A stretch of DNA of 20,999 nucleotides from Eshraghiella sp051880035 (GCA_051880035.1 JBJENE010000007.1:1-20999), one strand, 5' to 3'. Positions 13,118 through 20,999 are shown, counted from the stretch's first letter. A program made the numbers and translations. Notes: generated by a model from the letters alone, not told the origin.

Positions 13118-13657
13118 CTAGCGGCAGTATTTGTCTTTATAGGCAAGTATGGCAGCTATTGTTTTACTGTCCTGAATCTGACGGCTGTATATTTTATCTG
13201 TAAGTTCCTCAATTGTACATTCACATACATCCACAAACTCATCCTCATCAAGATGCTGTTTTGACTTTTTAAGATTTCTTGCAATGTAAATGTCTATTTT
13301 CTCATTACAAAATGCAACCGTGGTTGCAACCGTTATAAGAAATTCAAAATCATCCGAACGATATCCGGTCTCCTCTTCCAGTTCCCTTGCGGCACATATC
13401 TGTGTAGGCTCGTCCACACTGTCACGGCTTCCTGCAGGAATTTCCAATGTCTCCCTGTCCAAAGCATTACGATACTGACGAACCATAAGAAGGTTTCCGT
13501 TGTCAAGCACCGGAACTACTGCGGCTGCACCTTTCCTATGTGCAATAAAATCCCATTCTGCTTCATGTCCGTTAGGATTCCTTACATGGTCCGAATATAC
13601 ATCTACAATGGCTCCTTTGTATTTTAAAACTCGTTCTAATCTTTCTACCTTCTCCAC
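13118..13657 (-). CDS. nudF: ADP-ribose pyrophosphatase, Nudix family
   Basis: The 179-residue protein begins with a GTG codon preceded by AAAGGA at 6 nt. It carries a Nudix box from Gly76 to Gly98 (Glu83, then AARELEEETGY with Arg91, Glu92, Glu95 and Glu96), with one extra residue between the first Gly and Glu compared with the classical pattern. The preceding MVRQYRNALDRETLEIPAG is typical of the ADP-ribose pyrophosphatase group, which cleaves ADP-ribose to AMP and ribose 5-phosphate. That keeps free ADP-ribose low and returns ribose to the pentose pool. It lies 40 nt after proC on the same strand and upstream of spoIIM, the order found in many Firmicutes. Other NDP-sugar substrates are possible. 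Confidence 0.92.
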   Translation of the reverse strand: MEKVERLERVLKYKGAIVDVYSDHVRNPNGHEAEWDFIAHRKGAAAVVPVLDNGNLLMVRQYRNALDRETLEIPAGSRDSVDEPTQICAARELEEETGYRSDDFEFLITVATTVAFCNEKIDIYIARNLKKSKQHLDEDEFVDVCECTIEELTDKIYSRQIQDSKTIAAILAYKDKYCR

Positions 13658-13697
13658 TGTTATTCCTTTCCGGGGCTATACACTGCCACTGCTTTAA

Positions 13698-14495
13698 TTA
13701 TTTAATTCCGGTACATTTTTCATAACACTTATCTGTAGCTGAAATAATTGCATGTCTGAAACCTGCTTCTTCCAAAGCAGCCACTCCTGCGATGGTTGTT
13801 CCTCCCGGAGAACACACACGGTCTTTAAGAATTGCCGGATGTTCGTTTGTAGAAAGCACCATATCGGCTGCACCTTTAACCGTCATTGCTGCAAATTCAA
13901 TAGCTGCATCCCTCGGCATTCCGTATTTAACTGCACTGTCTGCAAGTGCCTCAATAAACATGTATACATATGCCGGCGAACTGCCGCTTACACAGGTAAC
14001 CGTATTGAGAAGTTTTTCATCAACAAGACGATATTTTCCGAATGAACTAAAGAACATAGATATTGTATCCATTTCCTCCAGATTAAATTCTTTGGTATCA
14101 TATGATACACCTGTCATTCCTTCGCCAATCATTGCAGGAGTATTAGGCATACATCTTACAACTCGTACATTGGCATCAAACATGTCTCTTACATCTTCCC
14201 TTGTAATTCCGGGAGCAAGAGAAATAATAACCTTTTCCTCAGTTACAACATTACGGATTCCTCTTATTACTTCTTCATAACACTGAGGCTTAATTGCAAG
14301 AATTATGTATTTTACACTGTTCGCAAGCTCAATATTTGTAGGAGCTGCAATAACACCTGTTTTATCGCTTACTTTTACCCTTACTATATCAGATGCATCC
14401 GTAAACATAATCCGGTTAGTTTCCACTTCCTTAAGAAGACCGTTTAACATTGCACTTCCCATATTTCCCATTCCGATAAATCCAAAAGTATTCAT
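13698..14495 (-). CDS. proC: Pyrroline-5-carboxylate reductase
   Basis: The 265-residue enzyme reduces pyrroline 5-carboxylate to proline with NAD(P)H, the last step of proline synthesis. The N-terminal Rossmann motif is GFIGMGNMGSAM (Gly8, Gly10, Gly13), followed by AIKPQ at the end of the nucleotide-binding half, VRCMPNTPA in the middle, and the C-terminal signature SPGGTTIAGVAALEEAGFR. The length is normal. The ATG has AAGAAGGAT upstream. No glutamate kinase or glutamyl phosphate reductase gene is adjacent; the gene is followed by nudF at 40 nt and preceded by a hairpin that separates it from the aminotransferase gene. Confidence 0.95.
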   Translation of the reverse strand: MNTFGFIGMGNMGSAMLNGLLKEVETNRIMFTDASDIVRVKVSDKTGVIAAPTNIELANSVKYIILAIKPQCYEEVIRGIRNVVTEEKVIISLAPGITREDVRDMFDANVRVVRCMPNTPAMIGEGMTGVSYDTKEFNLEEMDTISMFFSSFGKYRLVDEKLLNTVTCVSGSSPAYVYMFIEALADSAVKYGMPRDAAIEFAAMTVKGAADMVLSTNEHPAILKDRVCSPGGTTIAGVAALEEAGFRHAIISATDKCYEKCTGIK

Positions 14496-14528
14496 ATTAA
14501 TATCCTTCTTTCTACTAGAATATATTTA

Positions 14529-14558
14529 ATACCCCATCAGTTTGCACCAACGGGGTAT
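14529..14558 (-). terminator. Hairpin after the aminotransferase gene
   Basis: ATACCCC (14529-14535) and GGGGTAT (14552-14558) pair over a 16-nt loop, 6 nt after the aminotransferase stop. The following minus-strand sequence is TAAATATATT, not a clean T-run, so it may be a weak terminator or a processing hairpin ahead of proC. Confidence 0.5.
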
Positions 14559-14564
14559 CTGTTA

Positions 14565-15842
14565 TTATTTTTCAAGGAGTTTTTCCAGGCTTGCGATTTT
14601 TACACAGAGTGTAAAAAGTTCGGCTGCCATGGTTAATTCACTGAGTGACGGATAAGACGGGGCAATTCTGATTGTACTGTCTTTAGGGTCAACACCGTAT
14701 GGGAACGGAGCTCCCGCACCGGTAAGCACAACACCCGCATCCTTACATTTGGCAACTATTGCTTTAGCGCAGCCTTCCATGGATTCAAAGGAAATAAAAT
14801 ATCCTCCCATAGGTTTCATCCATGTACCTATTCCGAGTCCGCCAAGTTCCCTCTCAAAAATATCCAATACTGCATCAAACTTCGGTCTTAAGAAATCGGC
14901 ATGTTTTTTCATATGGGATTTAAGACCTTCTCCGTTCTTAAAATAAAGAACATGACGCAGCTGATTAATCTTATCATAGCTTATTGTCTGAACTGTAAGC
15001 CTGTTACGAATCCAGTCAAGGTTGTCCTTTGATGCGGCAATTGCGGAAATACCGCCCCCCGCAAAGCTTATCTTTGATGTGGAACAGAACTCGTATACGA
15101 GATTCGGATTCCCGGCCTTTTCGCATTCTGAAAGAATCTCCGGAATTTCAATATTTTCATCATAAATATAATGCAATGCATATGCATTATCCCAGAAAAT
15201 ACGGAAATCCTTTGCAGCAGGCTTAAGCGCCGCAAATCTTCTTACCGTTTCATCAGAATATACTATCCCCTGCGGATTAGAGTATTTAGGCACACACCAT
15301 ATACCTTTAATGGAAGAATCGGAAGAAACAAGTTTCTCCACAATGTCCATATCAGGTCCGCTTTCGGTCATAGGCACATTAATCATCTCTATTCCCATCA
15401 ATTCCGTGATCTTAAAATGTCTGTCATATCCCGGAACAGGGCATAAAAATTTAACTTTATCAAGTTTACACCACGGAGTAGAACCCATTATTCCAAAAAG
15501 CATAGCCCCCGCAATGCAGTCATACATTATGTTAAGGCTTGCATTACCGCATACAAATACATTGTCTGCAGGAACACCCATAAATTCTCCCATAAGCTTT
15601 CTGGCTTCCGGAATTCCCTCAAGATTGCCGTAGTTTCTACAATCAATTCCTGATTCTGACACGCATCCGGTCTTGGAATTAATCGTATCAAGAAGGTCAT
15701 TAGTTATATCCAACTGTGCCGGAGAAGGCTTTCCTCTTGACATATCAAGCCTTAATCCTTTTGCTTTAACACTCTCATACTCCTTCTTAAGGCTTTCTAA
15801 TTCCTTTTTAAGATTTTCTTCCGACATTTCACTGTATTTCAT
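14565..15842 (-). CDS. PLP-dependent aminotransferase, aspartate aminotransferase type Ic
   Basis: The 425-residue protein belongs to the fold type I branch (Pfam Aminotran_MocR) that includes Corynebacterium AspT. Seen motifs are LDMSRGKPS (32-40), NYGNLEGIPEARKLMGEFMGV (70-90), VPKYSNPQG (184-192), FWDNAYALHY (216-225) and STSKISFAGGG with the Schiff-base Lys257. Near the C-terminus TIRIAPSYPSL carries the substrate-carboxylate Arg. It most likely exchanges amino groups between aspartate and 2-oxoglutarate; other substrates cannot be excluded. The ATG has AGGAGGT 7 nt upstream. It lies 42 nt after uppP and is the last gene of the yicC-led run. Confidence 0.9.
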   Translation of the reverse strand: MKYSEMSEENLKKELESLKKEYESVKAKGLRLDMSRGKPSPAQLDITNDLLDTINSKTGCVSESGIDCRNYGNLEGIPEARKLMGEFMGVPADNVFVCGNASLNIMYDCIAGAMLFGIMGSTPWCKLDKVKFLCPVPGYDRHFKITELMGIEMINVPMTESGPDMDIVEKLVSSDSSIKGIWCVPKYSNPQGIVYSDETVRRFAALKPAAKDFRIFWDNAYALHYIYDENIEIPEILSECEKAGNPNLVYEFCSTSKISFAGGGISAIAASKDNLDWIRNRLTVQTISYDKINQLRHVLYFKNGEGLKSHMKKHADFLRPKFDAVLDIFERELGGLGIGTWMKPMGGYFISFESMEGCAKAIVAKCKDAGVVLTGAGAPFPYGVDPKDSTIRIAPSYPSLSELTMAAELFTLCVKIASLEKLLEK

Positions 15843-15884
15843 GTTATGACCTCCTGTTGACTTTTGTGTTATATTGCGTATGGG

Positions 15885-16742
15885 TTATTTCAGAAGGAAA
15901 TATCCGAGAACCGCTACGCCCAATATGATTCTGTATATACCGAAAGGTTTGAAATCATGTTTTTTGATAAATGACATAAGAAATTTAATAACCACAAGGG
16001 ATACTATGTATGCCACTGCCATTCCTACAATCAGATAACATATCTGCGTTCCGGTAAATGTATTACCGTCCACAATGAATTTAAGAACCTTAACTGCGCT
16101 TGCACCAAGCATAACCGGAATTGCAAGGAAGAAAGTAAATTCTGCGGCAGCAGTTCTTCCTGTACCAATTAACATGGCGCCCACAATCGTTGCTCCGGAA
16201 CGGGATGTTCCCGGAATAAGCGCAAGTACCTGGAAAATACCGATTATAAGTGCCGTGCGGAATGTAATTGCATTGACATCTTCTATTTTAAAAGCTCTGT
16301 TCTTATTACGAATTTCAATAAGGATAAATGCAACACCATATATTATTAACGCAACCGAAACTACATACGGATTATAAAAAAGCTCATCTATCTTATCATC
16401 AAAAAGAACTCCTATGATTCCTGCGGGAATACAGGCAACGAGTATTTTGGCCCATAAAATAAGCTTTGATTTATCAAAGCACAATCCTGTGGCTTCAGGA
16501 TTATTATATACTTTCTTACGGGATCCAACCGGCCAGAGCCTTCCAAAATACATAACAATTACTGCCAGTATTGCGCCTAACTGAATCACCACATCAAACA
16601 TCTCAATGAAGCTTTCGGTTTCCTTAAGCTGCAGAAATTCGTTTACAAGAATGAGATGTCCGGTACTGCTTATGGGAAGCCATTCCGTAATTCCCTCAAC
16701 AATACCAAGAATAACAACCTTCAATAATTCAAATATGTTCAT
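15885..16742 (-). CDS. uppP: Undecaprenyl-diphosphatase (BacA type)
   Basis: The 285-residue polytopic membrane protein dephosphorylates undecaprenyl diphosphate, recycling the lipid carrier for peptidoglycan and other wall polymers, and confers some bacitracin tolerance. The two catalytic regions are intact: VEGITEWLPISSTGH (15-29, with Glu16, Glu20 and His29) and PGTSRSGATI (177-186, with Ser180 and Arg181). About eight membrane segments are visible. Its ATG shares one base with the rpoZ stop (TAATG) and the ribosome site is only a weak purine run, so it is probably translated by coupling to rpoZ. Confidence 0.95.
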   Translation of the reverse strand: MNIFELLKVVILGIVEGITEWLPISSTGHLILVNEFLQLKETESFIEMFDVVIQLGAILAVIVMYFGRLWPVGSRKKVYNNPEATGLCFDKSKLILWAKILVACIPAGIIGVLFDDKIDELFYNPYVVSVALIIYGVAFILIEIRNKNRAFKIEDVNAITFRTALIIGIFQVLALIPGTSRSGATIVGAMLIGTGRTAAAEFTFFLAIPVMLGASAVKVLKFIVDGNTFTGTQICYLIVGMAVAYIVSLVVIKFLMSFIKKHDFKPFGIYRIILGVAVLGYFLLK

Positions 16743-16993
16743 TAATCTCTTCTTTCATTATCCTCGACATCGCCGACGATTTTAACCTTTCCTTCATAAA
16801 GTTCTTCAACTGCAACAGACAAAGGCTTCTTACCGGTAGCATCAACATATGTCGGAGCTCCGTCAATTATCTGTCTTGCCCTTTTGGAAGTGGCAATTAC
16901 TATGGAATATCTGCTCTGTACTGCAGGCTGTTCTCCCGGTTCAACATCACTGTTAATTACATTCATAAGTTCTGAGTATGATGGATGTATCAT
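16742..16993 (-). CDS. rpoZ: RNA polymerase omega subunit
   Basis: This 83-residue protein has the omega core: IHPSYSELM at the start, then SRYSIVIATSKRARQII (27-43) and KPLSVAVEELYEGKVKI (56-72). Omega aids assembly and stability of RNA polymerase. AAGGAGA lies about 10 nt before the ATG. The gene follows gmk by 28 nt, the usual gmk-rpoZ order, and overlaps the uppP start by one base. Confidence 0.95.
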   Translation of the reverse strand: MIHPSYSELMNVINSDVEPGEQPAVQSRYSIVIATSKRARQIIDGAPTYVDATGKKPLSVAVEELYEGKVKIVGDVEDNERRD

Positions 16994-17021
16994 ATAAATA
17001 ATCTCCTTTTCTTAAACCTGT

Positions 17022-17642
17022 TCAGGCATTTTTCAATAAATCATTCCGGATATCCTCAATAAGAGGCATTCGGTCACTTGTTCTATTATGCTCATTTTTG
17101 ATGATTCTGTCAACTGTTTCGACACAATCTTCCAAAACATCATTAATTACAATATAATCATAACTTTCAACTCCCATTGACTCCTCAATGGCTCTGGAAA
17201 GTCGTTTTTCTATTACTTCCATTGTCTCCGTACCTCTTCCTACAAGCCGGCGTCGGAGTTCTTTGGCACTTGGCGGTGTAATAAACATTAATATTGCCTC
17301 GGGATATTGGGCTTTTATTTTCATTGCACCCTGAATTTCAATTTCCAGAAGAACATCATATCCTGCATTCAGGTTATCTTCCACAAACTTCTTCGGTGTT
17401 CCGTAATAATGACCCACATATCCGGCATATTCGGCAAATTCATTATTTTCAATCATCTGCTCAAATTCTTCATCTGTCTTGTAAAAATAATGTACCCCTT
17501 CAATTTCTCCTTCTCTCGGCTGTCTGGTGGTGGCCGAAACTGAAAGTTTATAATTATCATATCCGGATACAAGCTCATTCATCACAGTACCTTTTCCGGA
17601 GCCTGAGAATCCCGAAATTACTACAAGTTTACCTTTGCTCAT
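17022..17642 (-). CDS. gmk: Guanylate kinase
   Basis: The 206-residue enzyme phosphorylates GMP to GDP using ATP. The P-loop GFSGSGKGT is at 11-19, followed by SATTRQPREGEIEGVHYFY (GMP site), GHYYGTP, and LEIEIQGAMKIK. The length is normal. I placed the start at the ATG at 17642, with GAGGTGA upstream; the frame runs open for 55 further codons, but these lie within remA. It overlaps the end of remA by 14 nt, so the two are translationally linked. Confidence 0.96.
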   Translation of the reverse strand: MSKGKLVVISGFSGSGKGTVMNELVSGYDNYKLSVSATTRQPREGEIEGVHYFYKTDEEFEQMIENNEFAEYAGYVGHYYGTPKKFVEDNLNAGYDVLLEIEIQGAMKIKAQYPEAILMFITPPSAKELRRRLVGRGTETMEVIEKRLSRAIEESMGVESYDYIVINDVLEDCVETVDRIIKNEHNRTSDRMPLIEDIRNDLLKNA

Positions 17643-17916
17643 CTTCTTCACCTCTGAATAATTGTTCCGCGGTCTGTGCCCCAAAACCCTTGGCACGGCC
17701 GGCAATAGTTTCAGGCTGTAATGCAGACTGGATAATATACCCGCTGTCGGTAATAATAAGTGCTCTTGTTCTTCTGCCCTGGGTGGCATCAACCACCTTC
17801 TTATCATCCCTGTAATTCTGCAAAAGTCTTTTGGACGGTGCGGAATCAGGGGAAATCACCGCAACGATTTTATCTGCATTTATCACATTTCCGAAACCAA
17901 TATTAAGAAAAAACAT
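17629..17916 (-). CDS. remA: RemA-family DNA-binding regulator (DUF370)
   Basis: The 95-residue protein has the DUF370 signature: FLNIGFGNVINADKIVAV near the start, SPDSAPSKRLLQNYRD, DATQGRRTRALIITDSG and the C-terminal SALQPETIAGR. B. subtilis RemA is an oligomeric DNA-binding activator of biofilm matrix and osmoprotection genes. I chose the ATG at 17916, with AGAGGTAG upstream; an upstream extension of seven residues has no support. It lies between yicC and gmk, as in most Firmicutes, and overlaps gmk. Confidence 0.95.
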   Translation of the reverse strand: MFFLNIGFGNVINADKIVAVISPDSAPSKRLLQNYRDDKKVVDATQGRRTRALIITDSGYIIQSALQPETIAGRAKGFGAQTAEQLFRGEEDEQR

Positions 17917-17943
17917 ATTTACTACCTCTGTATACAAATCCGG

Positions 17944-18822
17944 TTATTCAATATTCTGAATCTGCTCCCTGACCTTCTCAATTTCCGTCTTAAGGCTTAT
18001 TGCCCAGTCGGAAACACTGAGATCATTGGCTTTTGATAAAATTGTATTAGCTTCCCTGTTCATCTCCTGAGCAATGAAATCAAGTTTTCTTCCTACACTT
18101 CCTCCCTCAAGAAGTGTTGCTCTTGTACTTTCGATATGGCTTCTTAACCTTACCGTCTCTTCATCAACACATATCTTATCGGCAAAAATTGTAACCTCCG
18201 TTGCAATTCTGTTTTCATCTATATTGGCATCTGCCAGAAGCTCATGAATCTTATCTTCAAGTTTGGTACGATACTCGGATACAATTTGAGGATATCTTTC
18301 TTCAATGTTATCCACAAGTGTAATCATATAATCAAGTTTACCTATTAAATCTGTTAAAAGTTTCTCGCCTTCCGCAACTCTTGTGTCAACAAACTGTTTG
18401 CAGGCTGTTTCAACAGCCCTCTCAAGCATATTCCACAATTCCTCATCATCAGGATTCTGTTCTTCCATTGTAATTACTTCAGGATACCTTGAAAGACCTG
18501 ACACTTTCACATCATTGTCAATTCCGAATTTATCTGACATCTTACGGAAAATATCCATATATTCCCCTGCCAGTTCCTCATTATACTTAAGACAGAACTT
18601 ATTTTCCGAAAAATCTTCATAAGTAATAAAAATATCAACCTTACCCCTGTTAATATATTTCTTTAAAACGGTTCTGATTCCCGCATCATAAAAATTAAGC
18701 TTCTTAGGCATCTTTATAGCCGGCTCAAAATATCTGTGATTAACAGATTTCATTTCTACTGTAATTTTACGATTTTCGTCCGAAACTTCACTCCGGCCAA
18801 ATCCTGTCATACTTTTTATCAT
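17944..18822 (-). CDS. yicC: YicC/YloC family endoribonuclease
   Basis: The 292-residue protein matches the family at both ends: MIKSMTGFGRSEV and VEMKSVNHRYFEP at the N-terminus (YicC_N domain), and RLRSHIESTRATLLEGGSVGRKLDFIAQEMNREANTI at the C-terminus (DUF1732), where the acidic and His residues of the nuclease site lie. E. coli YicC has been reported to act in small-RNA decay; the Gram-positive role is less settled. AGGAGA precedes the ATG by about 9 nt. It is first in the yicC-remA-gmk-rpoZ-uppP-aminotransferase run and has a good promoter at 18858-18886. Confidence 0.94.
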   Translation of the reverse strand: MIKSMTGFGRSEVSDENRKITVEMKSVNHRYFEPAIKMPKKLNFYDAGIRTVLKKYINRGKVDIFITYEDFSENKFCLKYNEELAGEYMDIFRKMSDKFGIDNDVKVSGLSRYPEVITMEEQNPDDEELWNMLERAVETACKQFVDTRVAEGEKLLTDLIGKLDYMITLVDNIEERYPQIVSEYRTKLEDKIHELLADANIDENRIATEVTIFADKICVDEETVRLRSHIESTRATLLEGGSVGRKLDFIAQEMNREANTILSKANDLSVSDWAISLKTEIEKVREQIQNIE

Positions 18823-18857
18823 AAGAATATTCTCCTAATACAAATATATTATTTTTC

Positions 18858-18886
18858 ATTTTAACATTTTACATAATATATTGCAA
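18858..18886 (-). promoter_or_regulatory. Sigma-A promoter of the yicC run
   Basis: On the minus strand TTGCAA (18881-18886), a 17-bp spacer and TAAAAT (18858-18863) give a predicted start near 18851, about 29 nt before the yicC ATG. Confidence 0.65.
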
Positions 18887-18894
18887 ATCAATTA

Positions 18895-18923
18895 TGGCAC
18901 TTTACCGACATAAATGTTATACT
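18895..18923 (+). promoter_or_regulatory. Extended -10 promoter of rqcH
   Basis: TGT-TATACT (-10 at 18918-18923, with TG at 18915-18916) is an extended -10; the -35 at 17 bp (TGGCAC) is weak. The start would be near 18930, 20-odd nt before the ATG. Its -35 is within 10 bp of that of the divergent yicC promoter, so the two may compete. Confidence 0.55.
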
Positions 18924-18951
18924 ATTCACACAAAATGAAAGGTGATATATC

Positions 18952-20697
18952 ATGGCTTTTGATGGAATAACAGTAAACGCACTTGTGCATGAACTTAATA
19001 ATACTTTAAGCGGAGGAAGGCTCAATAAAATTGCCCAGCCCGAAAAGGATGAACTTTTTCTGACAATCAAGACCCCTGACGGGCAGCGAAGGCTTTTACT
19101 CTCAGTGAATGCCAGTCTGCCGTTAGTGTATCTTACAGACAAAAACAAGCCTTCTCCTCTGACCGCTCCGAATTTTTGCATGCTTTTAAGAAAGCATCTT
19201 AACAACGGACGCATTGTATCCGTTTCACAGCCCGGTCTTGAGCGAATTATAGATTTTACAATAGAGCATCTGGACGAAATGGGTGATTTATGTACCAAGC
19301 ACCTTATTGTGGAACTTATGGGCAAACACAGCAACATAATTTTTGTTGATGACAACAATAAAATAATTGACAGCATTAAAAGAGTTAATGCCGGATTAAG
19401 CTCTGTCAGGGAAGTTCTGCCGGGGCTGCCGTATTTCATTCCCAACACATCCGAAAAACTTAATCCTCTTACTGCTTCTGTTACGGATGTTACGGAAACA
19501 GTTTTTTCCCAAAATATACCGGTATACAAGGCTCTTTATACATCCTATACCGGTATAAGCCCAATTGTAAGTGAATCATTGTGTTATGACGGAGGTATTG
19601 ATTCTTCCGTTCCCGCATCCATGCTTGACTCGAATGAGAAATTACATCTTTCTTCACTTTTTGTAAATTTGATGGATGATATTAAAAACGGCATTTTTTC
19701 TCCTGTAATATATTATGAAAATTCGGTTCCGAAAGAATTTTTTGTCTATCCGGCGGACATGTATCATGATCTTGATTCATGTAAATTTGATTCCGTAAGC
19801 AGCATGCTTGAAACATATTACTCCGGCAAAAATGCCGTAAGCCGTATGCATCAGCGTTCTTCCGATTTAAGGCAGATAATTAATATCGCTCTTGAACGAA
19901 ATTATAAAAAATACCAGCTTCAGGAAAAACAGCTTTTTGATACGGACAAAAGAGACCTCTACAGAGTCTACGGTGAACTCATAAACACATATGGTTACAG
20001 CATCGAAAAAAACGCCGCCTCCCTTGAGGCTCTTAACTACTACACCGGCGAAAATATTACAATACCTCTGGAACCTAATCTTTCTCCAAAGGAAAACAGC
20101 ATAAAATATTTTGCAAAATATAACAAGCTTAAGCGTACCTATGATGCTTTGTCCGGGCTTATTCAGGAAACAAAAAAAGAAATCGAACATCTTGAGTCAA
20201 TCAAAACAGCCGTTGATATTGCCACATCATATGATGATCTTATACAGATTAAAGAAGAATTGACAGCTTACGGCTTTATAAAAAATAAAAACACCGGCAA
20301 AAAAGCTGTCCGGGAACACTCAAAGAGCAAGCCGCTCCACTATATTTCATCCGACGGATTTGACATTTTTGTGGGTAAAAACAATTACCAGAACGAAGAA
20401 CTTACTTTTAAAACGGCTACCGGTAATGACTGGTGGTTTCATGCAAAAAACATGCCGGGTTCCCATGTGATTGTCAAATCCGGCAATAAAACTCTTCCCG
20501 ACAAAACCTTTGAAGAAGCTGCCGCTCTTGCCGCATACTATTCAAACGGGCGCTCCCAGGAAAAGGTTGAAATTGATTACATTGAAAAGAAACATGTCAA
20601 AAAAGTTAACGGCGCCGCTCCGGGCTTCGTTATCTATCATACCAACTATTCCATGGTTATTTCCCCTGACATTTCGGGAATTGCATTGGCAGAATAA
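18952..20697 (+). CDS. rqcH: RqcH: Ala-tailing ribosome quality-control factor (NFACT family)
   Basis: The 581-residue protein is the bacterial NEMF/Rqc2 homologue, often annotated as fibronectin-binding protein FbpA. It binds stalled 50S subunits carrying peptidyl-tRNA and recruits tRNA-Ala to add a C-terminal alanine tail that marks the peptide for proteolysis. The NFACT-N domain starts MAFDGITVNALVHEL and contains LERII with Glu97-Arg98 at the place of the tRNA-contacting Asp97-Arg98 of B. subtilis RqcH. A helical coiled-coil region occupies about 290-440, and the NFACT-R domain follows with DWWFHAKNMPGSHVIVK starting at residue 493. The length is normal. AAAGGTG precedes the ATG. It is monocistronic, divergent from yicC, and ends in a strong hairpin. 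Confidence 0.95.
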   Translation: MAFDGITVNALVHELNNTLSGGRLNKIAQPEKDELFLTIKTPDGQRRLLLSVNASLPLVYLTDKNKPSPLTAPNFCMLLRKHLNNGRIVSVSQPGLERIIDFTIEHLDEMGDLCTKHLIVELMGKHSNIIFVDDNNKIIDSIKRVNAGLSSVREVLPGLPYFIPNTSEKLNPLTASVTDVTETVFSQNIPVYKALYTSYTGISPIVSESLCYDGGIDSSVPASMLDSNEKLHLSSLFVNLMDDIKNGIFSPVIYYENSVPKEFFVYPADMYHDLDSCKFDSVSSMLETYYSGKNAVSRMHQRSSDLRQIINIALERNYKKYQLQEKQLFDTDKRDLYRVYGELINTYGYSIEKNAASLEALNYYTGENITIPLEPNLSPKENSIKYFAKYNKLKRTYDALSGLIQETKKEIEHLESIKTAVDIATSYDDLIQIKEELTAYGFIKNKNTGKKAVREHSKSKPLHYISSDGFDIFVGKNNYQNEELTFKTATGNDWWFHAKNMPGSHVIVKSGNKTLPDKTFEEAAALAAYYSNGRSQEKVEIDYIEKKHVKKVNGAAPGFVIYHTNYSMVISPDISGIALAE

Positions 20698-20701
20698 AAG
20701 A

Positions 20702-20736
20702 AAAGCTCCGGTATCGAAACAAAATACCGGAGCTTT
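20702..20736. terminator. Shared terminator hairpin between rqcH and glgA
   Basis: A perfect 13-bp stem (AAAGCTCCGGTAT 20702-20714, ATACCGGAGCTTT 20724-20736) with a 9-nt loop. The T-rich tail is on the minus-strand side (CTTTTCTTTTATT), which suits glgA; on the plus side only TTT then CCCC follows, so termination of rqcH may be weaker. Confidence 0.8.
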
Positions 20737-20770
20737 CCCCATAAGAAAGGAAGTAAAATATGAAAAAAAC

Positions 20771-20999
20771 TTATAGACTGTCATATAATTTCTCATATTT
20801 ATGAGCTGAACTGCCCCATGAGAAATCGGCCAACATAGCCCTGTCAACAATTTTATTCCATGCTCTCTTGTTATTATAGTAAACACTCTTTGCATAATTA
20901 ACAATTCCAAGCATTTCATGTGCATTATAATTGGCAAATGAGAAACCTGTTCCTGTTCCCTCATATTCATTATAAGGCATAACCGTATCCTTAAGTCCT
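20771..20999 (-). CDS. glgA: Glycogen synthase, C-terminal end (partial)
   Basis: The last 75 codons of a gene running off the right edge are present; the frame stays open to the window end. The peptide GLKDTVMPYNEYEGTGTGFSF is the conserved C-terminal segment of GT5 ADP-glucose glycogen synthases (family wording TGGLxDTV...NEYxGxGTGF), followed by YNAHEML and a closing W..IV..AM..DFSW..SA..YEKLY helix. The enzyme transfers glucose from ADP-glucose to growing glycogen. It is convergent with rqcH and shares the hairpin at 20702-20736. The apparent internal Met at 20980 is not the start. Confidence 0.93.
   Translation of the reverse strand, partial: GLKDTVMPYNEYEGTGTGFSFANYNAHEMLGIVNYAKSVYYNNKRAWNKIVDRAMLADFSWGSSAHKYEKLYDSL

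Noticed and set aside
14496..14564. Promoter for proC in the gap after the aminotransferase gene
   Set aside because: TTGGTG with AT-rich sequence downstream can be forced into a promoter, but no -10 of acceptable quality falls at 16-18 bp.
18888..19529. Minus-strand frame of 213 codons opposite rqcH
   Set aside because: It is antisense to the conserved NFACT-N domain and shows no family motif; its sequence is explained by rqcH codon use.
20760..20804. Plus-strand mini-frame of 14 codons (MKKTYRLSYNFSYL) after an AAAGGAAG site
   Set aside because: It lies downstream of the rqcH hairpin and antisense to the last glgA codons, with no promoter visible. A short frame with a purine run upstream is expected by chance in AT-rich DNA.
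1..20999. CRISPR array, tRNA or rRNA genes, insertion sequence, prophage
   Set aside because: I saw no regularly spaced direct repeats with spacers, no tRNA-like cloverleaf and no transposase or phage protein. The one recombinase gene is the chromosomal XerD type in conserved context, not an integrase beside an att site.

Overview
The window reads as a chromosomal segment of a low-GC Gram-positive anaerobe, most likely a Lachnospiraceae member (Clostridia). The reasons are the AT-rich sequence, strong Shine-Dalgarno sites, the nudF-spoIIM-xerD and yicC-remA-gmk-rpoZ gene orders, a type Ic aspartate aminotransferase, an RqcH Ala-tailing factor, a Pdp-type pyrimidine-nucleoside phosphorylase and a glycogen synthase C-terminus. 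No rRNA, tRNA, CRISPR array, insertion sequence or prophage is visible. Genus cannot be fixed from what I see.

Layout. (1) 1-690: the 5' end of an exported protein gene, then a CarD-family RNA polymerase-binding regulator, both on the minus strand. (2) 890-2779 (+): a soluble LacI-like sensor fused to a GGDEF diguanylate cyclase. (3) 2806-8595 (-): a tightly packed run, in transcription order LytTR regulator, LiaF-like membrane protein, deoB, pdp, sirtuin, GH27 alpha-galactosidase. Gaps are 25 nt or less throughout, so it may be one long transcript; it contains a nucleoside-catabolism core. (4) 8751-9779 (+): a class I DAHP synthase with its own promoter, divergent from the LytTR gene. (5) 9780-10188: 409 nt without a credible gene, filled by three members of one nested palindromic element family lying between two convergent genes. 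(6) 10189-14495 (-): proC, nudF, spoIIM, xerD and a PdaA-like polysaccharide deacetylase, with internal promoters before spoIIM and xerD. (7) 14565-18822 (-): yicC, remA, gmk, rpoZ, uppP and an aminotransferase, from a good sigma-A promoter. (8) 18952-20697 (+): rqcH, divergent from yicC, ending at a hairpin shared with the convergent glgA, whose 3' end closes the window.

The run in (3) couples phosphorolysis of pyrimidine (deoxy)nucleosides (Pdp) and conversion of the sugar 1-phosphate to the 5-phosphate (DeoB) with an NAD-consuming deacylase and a galactosidase, under what looks like an autoregulated LytTR/membrane-protein pair. Region (6) holds sporulation and envelope genes. SpoIIM appears to have a sigma-E-type promoter whose -10 sits in the loop of a terminator-like hairpin formed by the first codons of spoIIM itself, an arrangement that would insulate it from vegetative read-through.

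The signals I judge most worth following are that spoIIM junction, the nested palindrome family, the 21-bp-phased direct repeats upstream of a probably leaderless LytTR gene, and a XerD-like recombinase that lacks two catalytic residues. All functional calls rest on motif recognition by eye; no database search was run.
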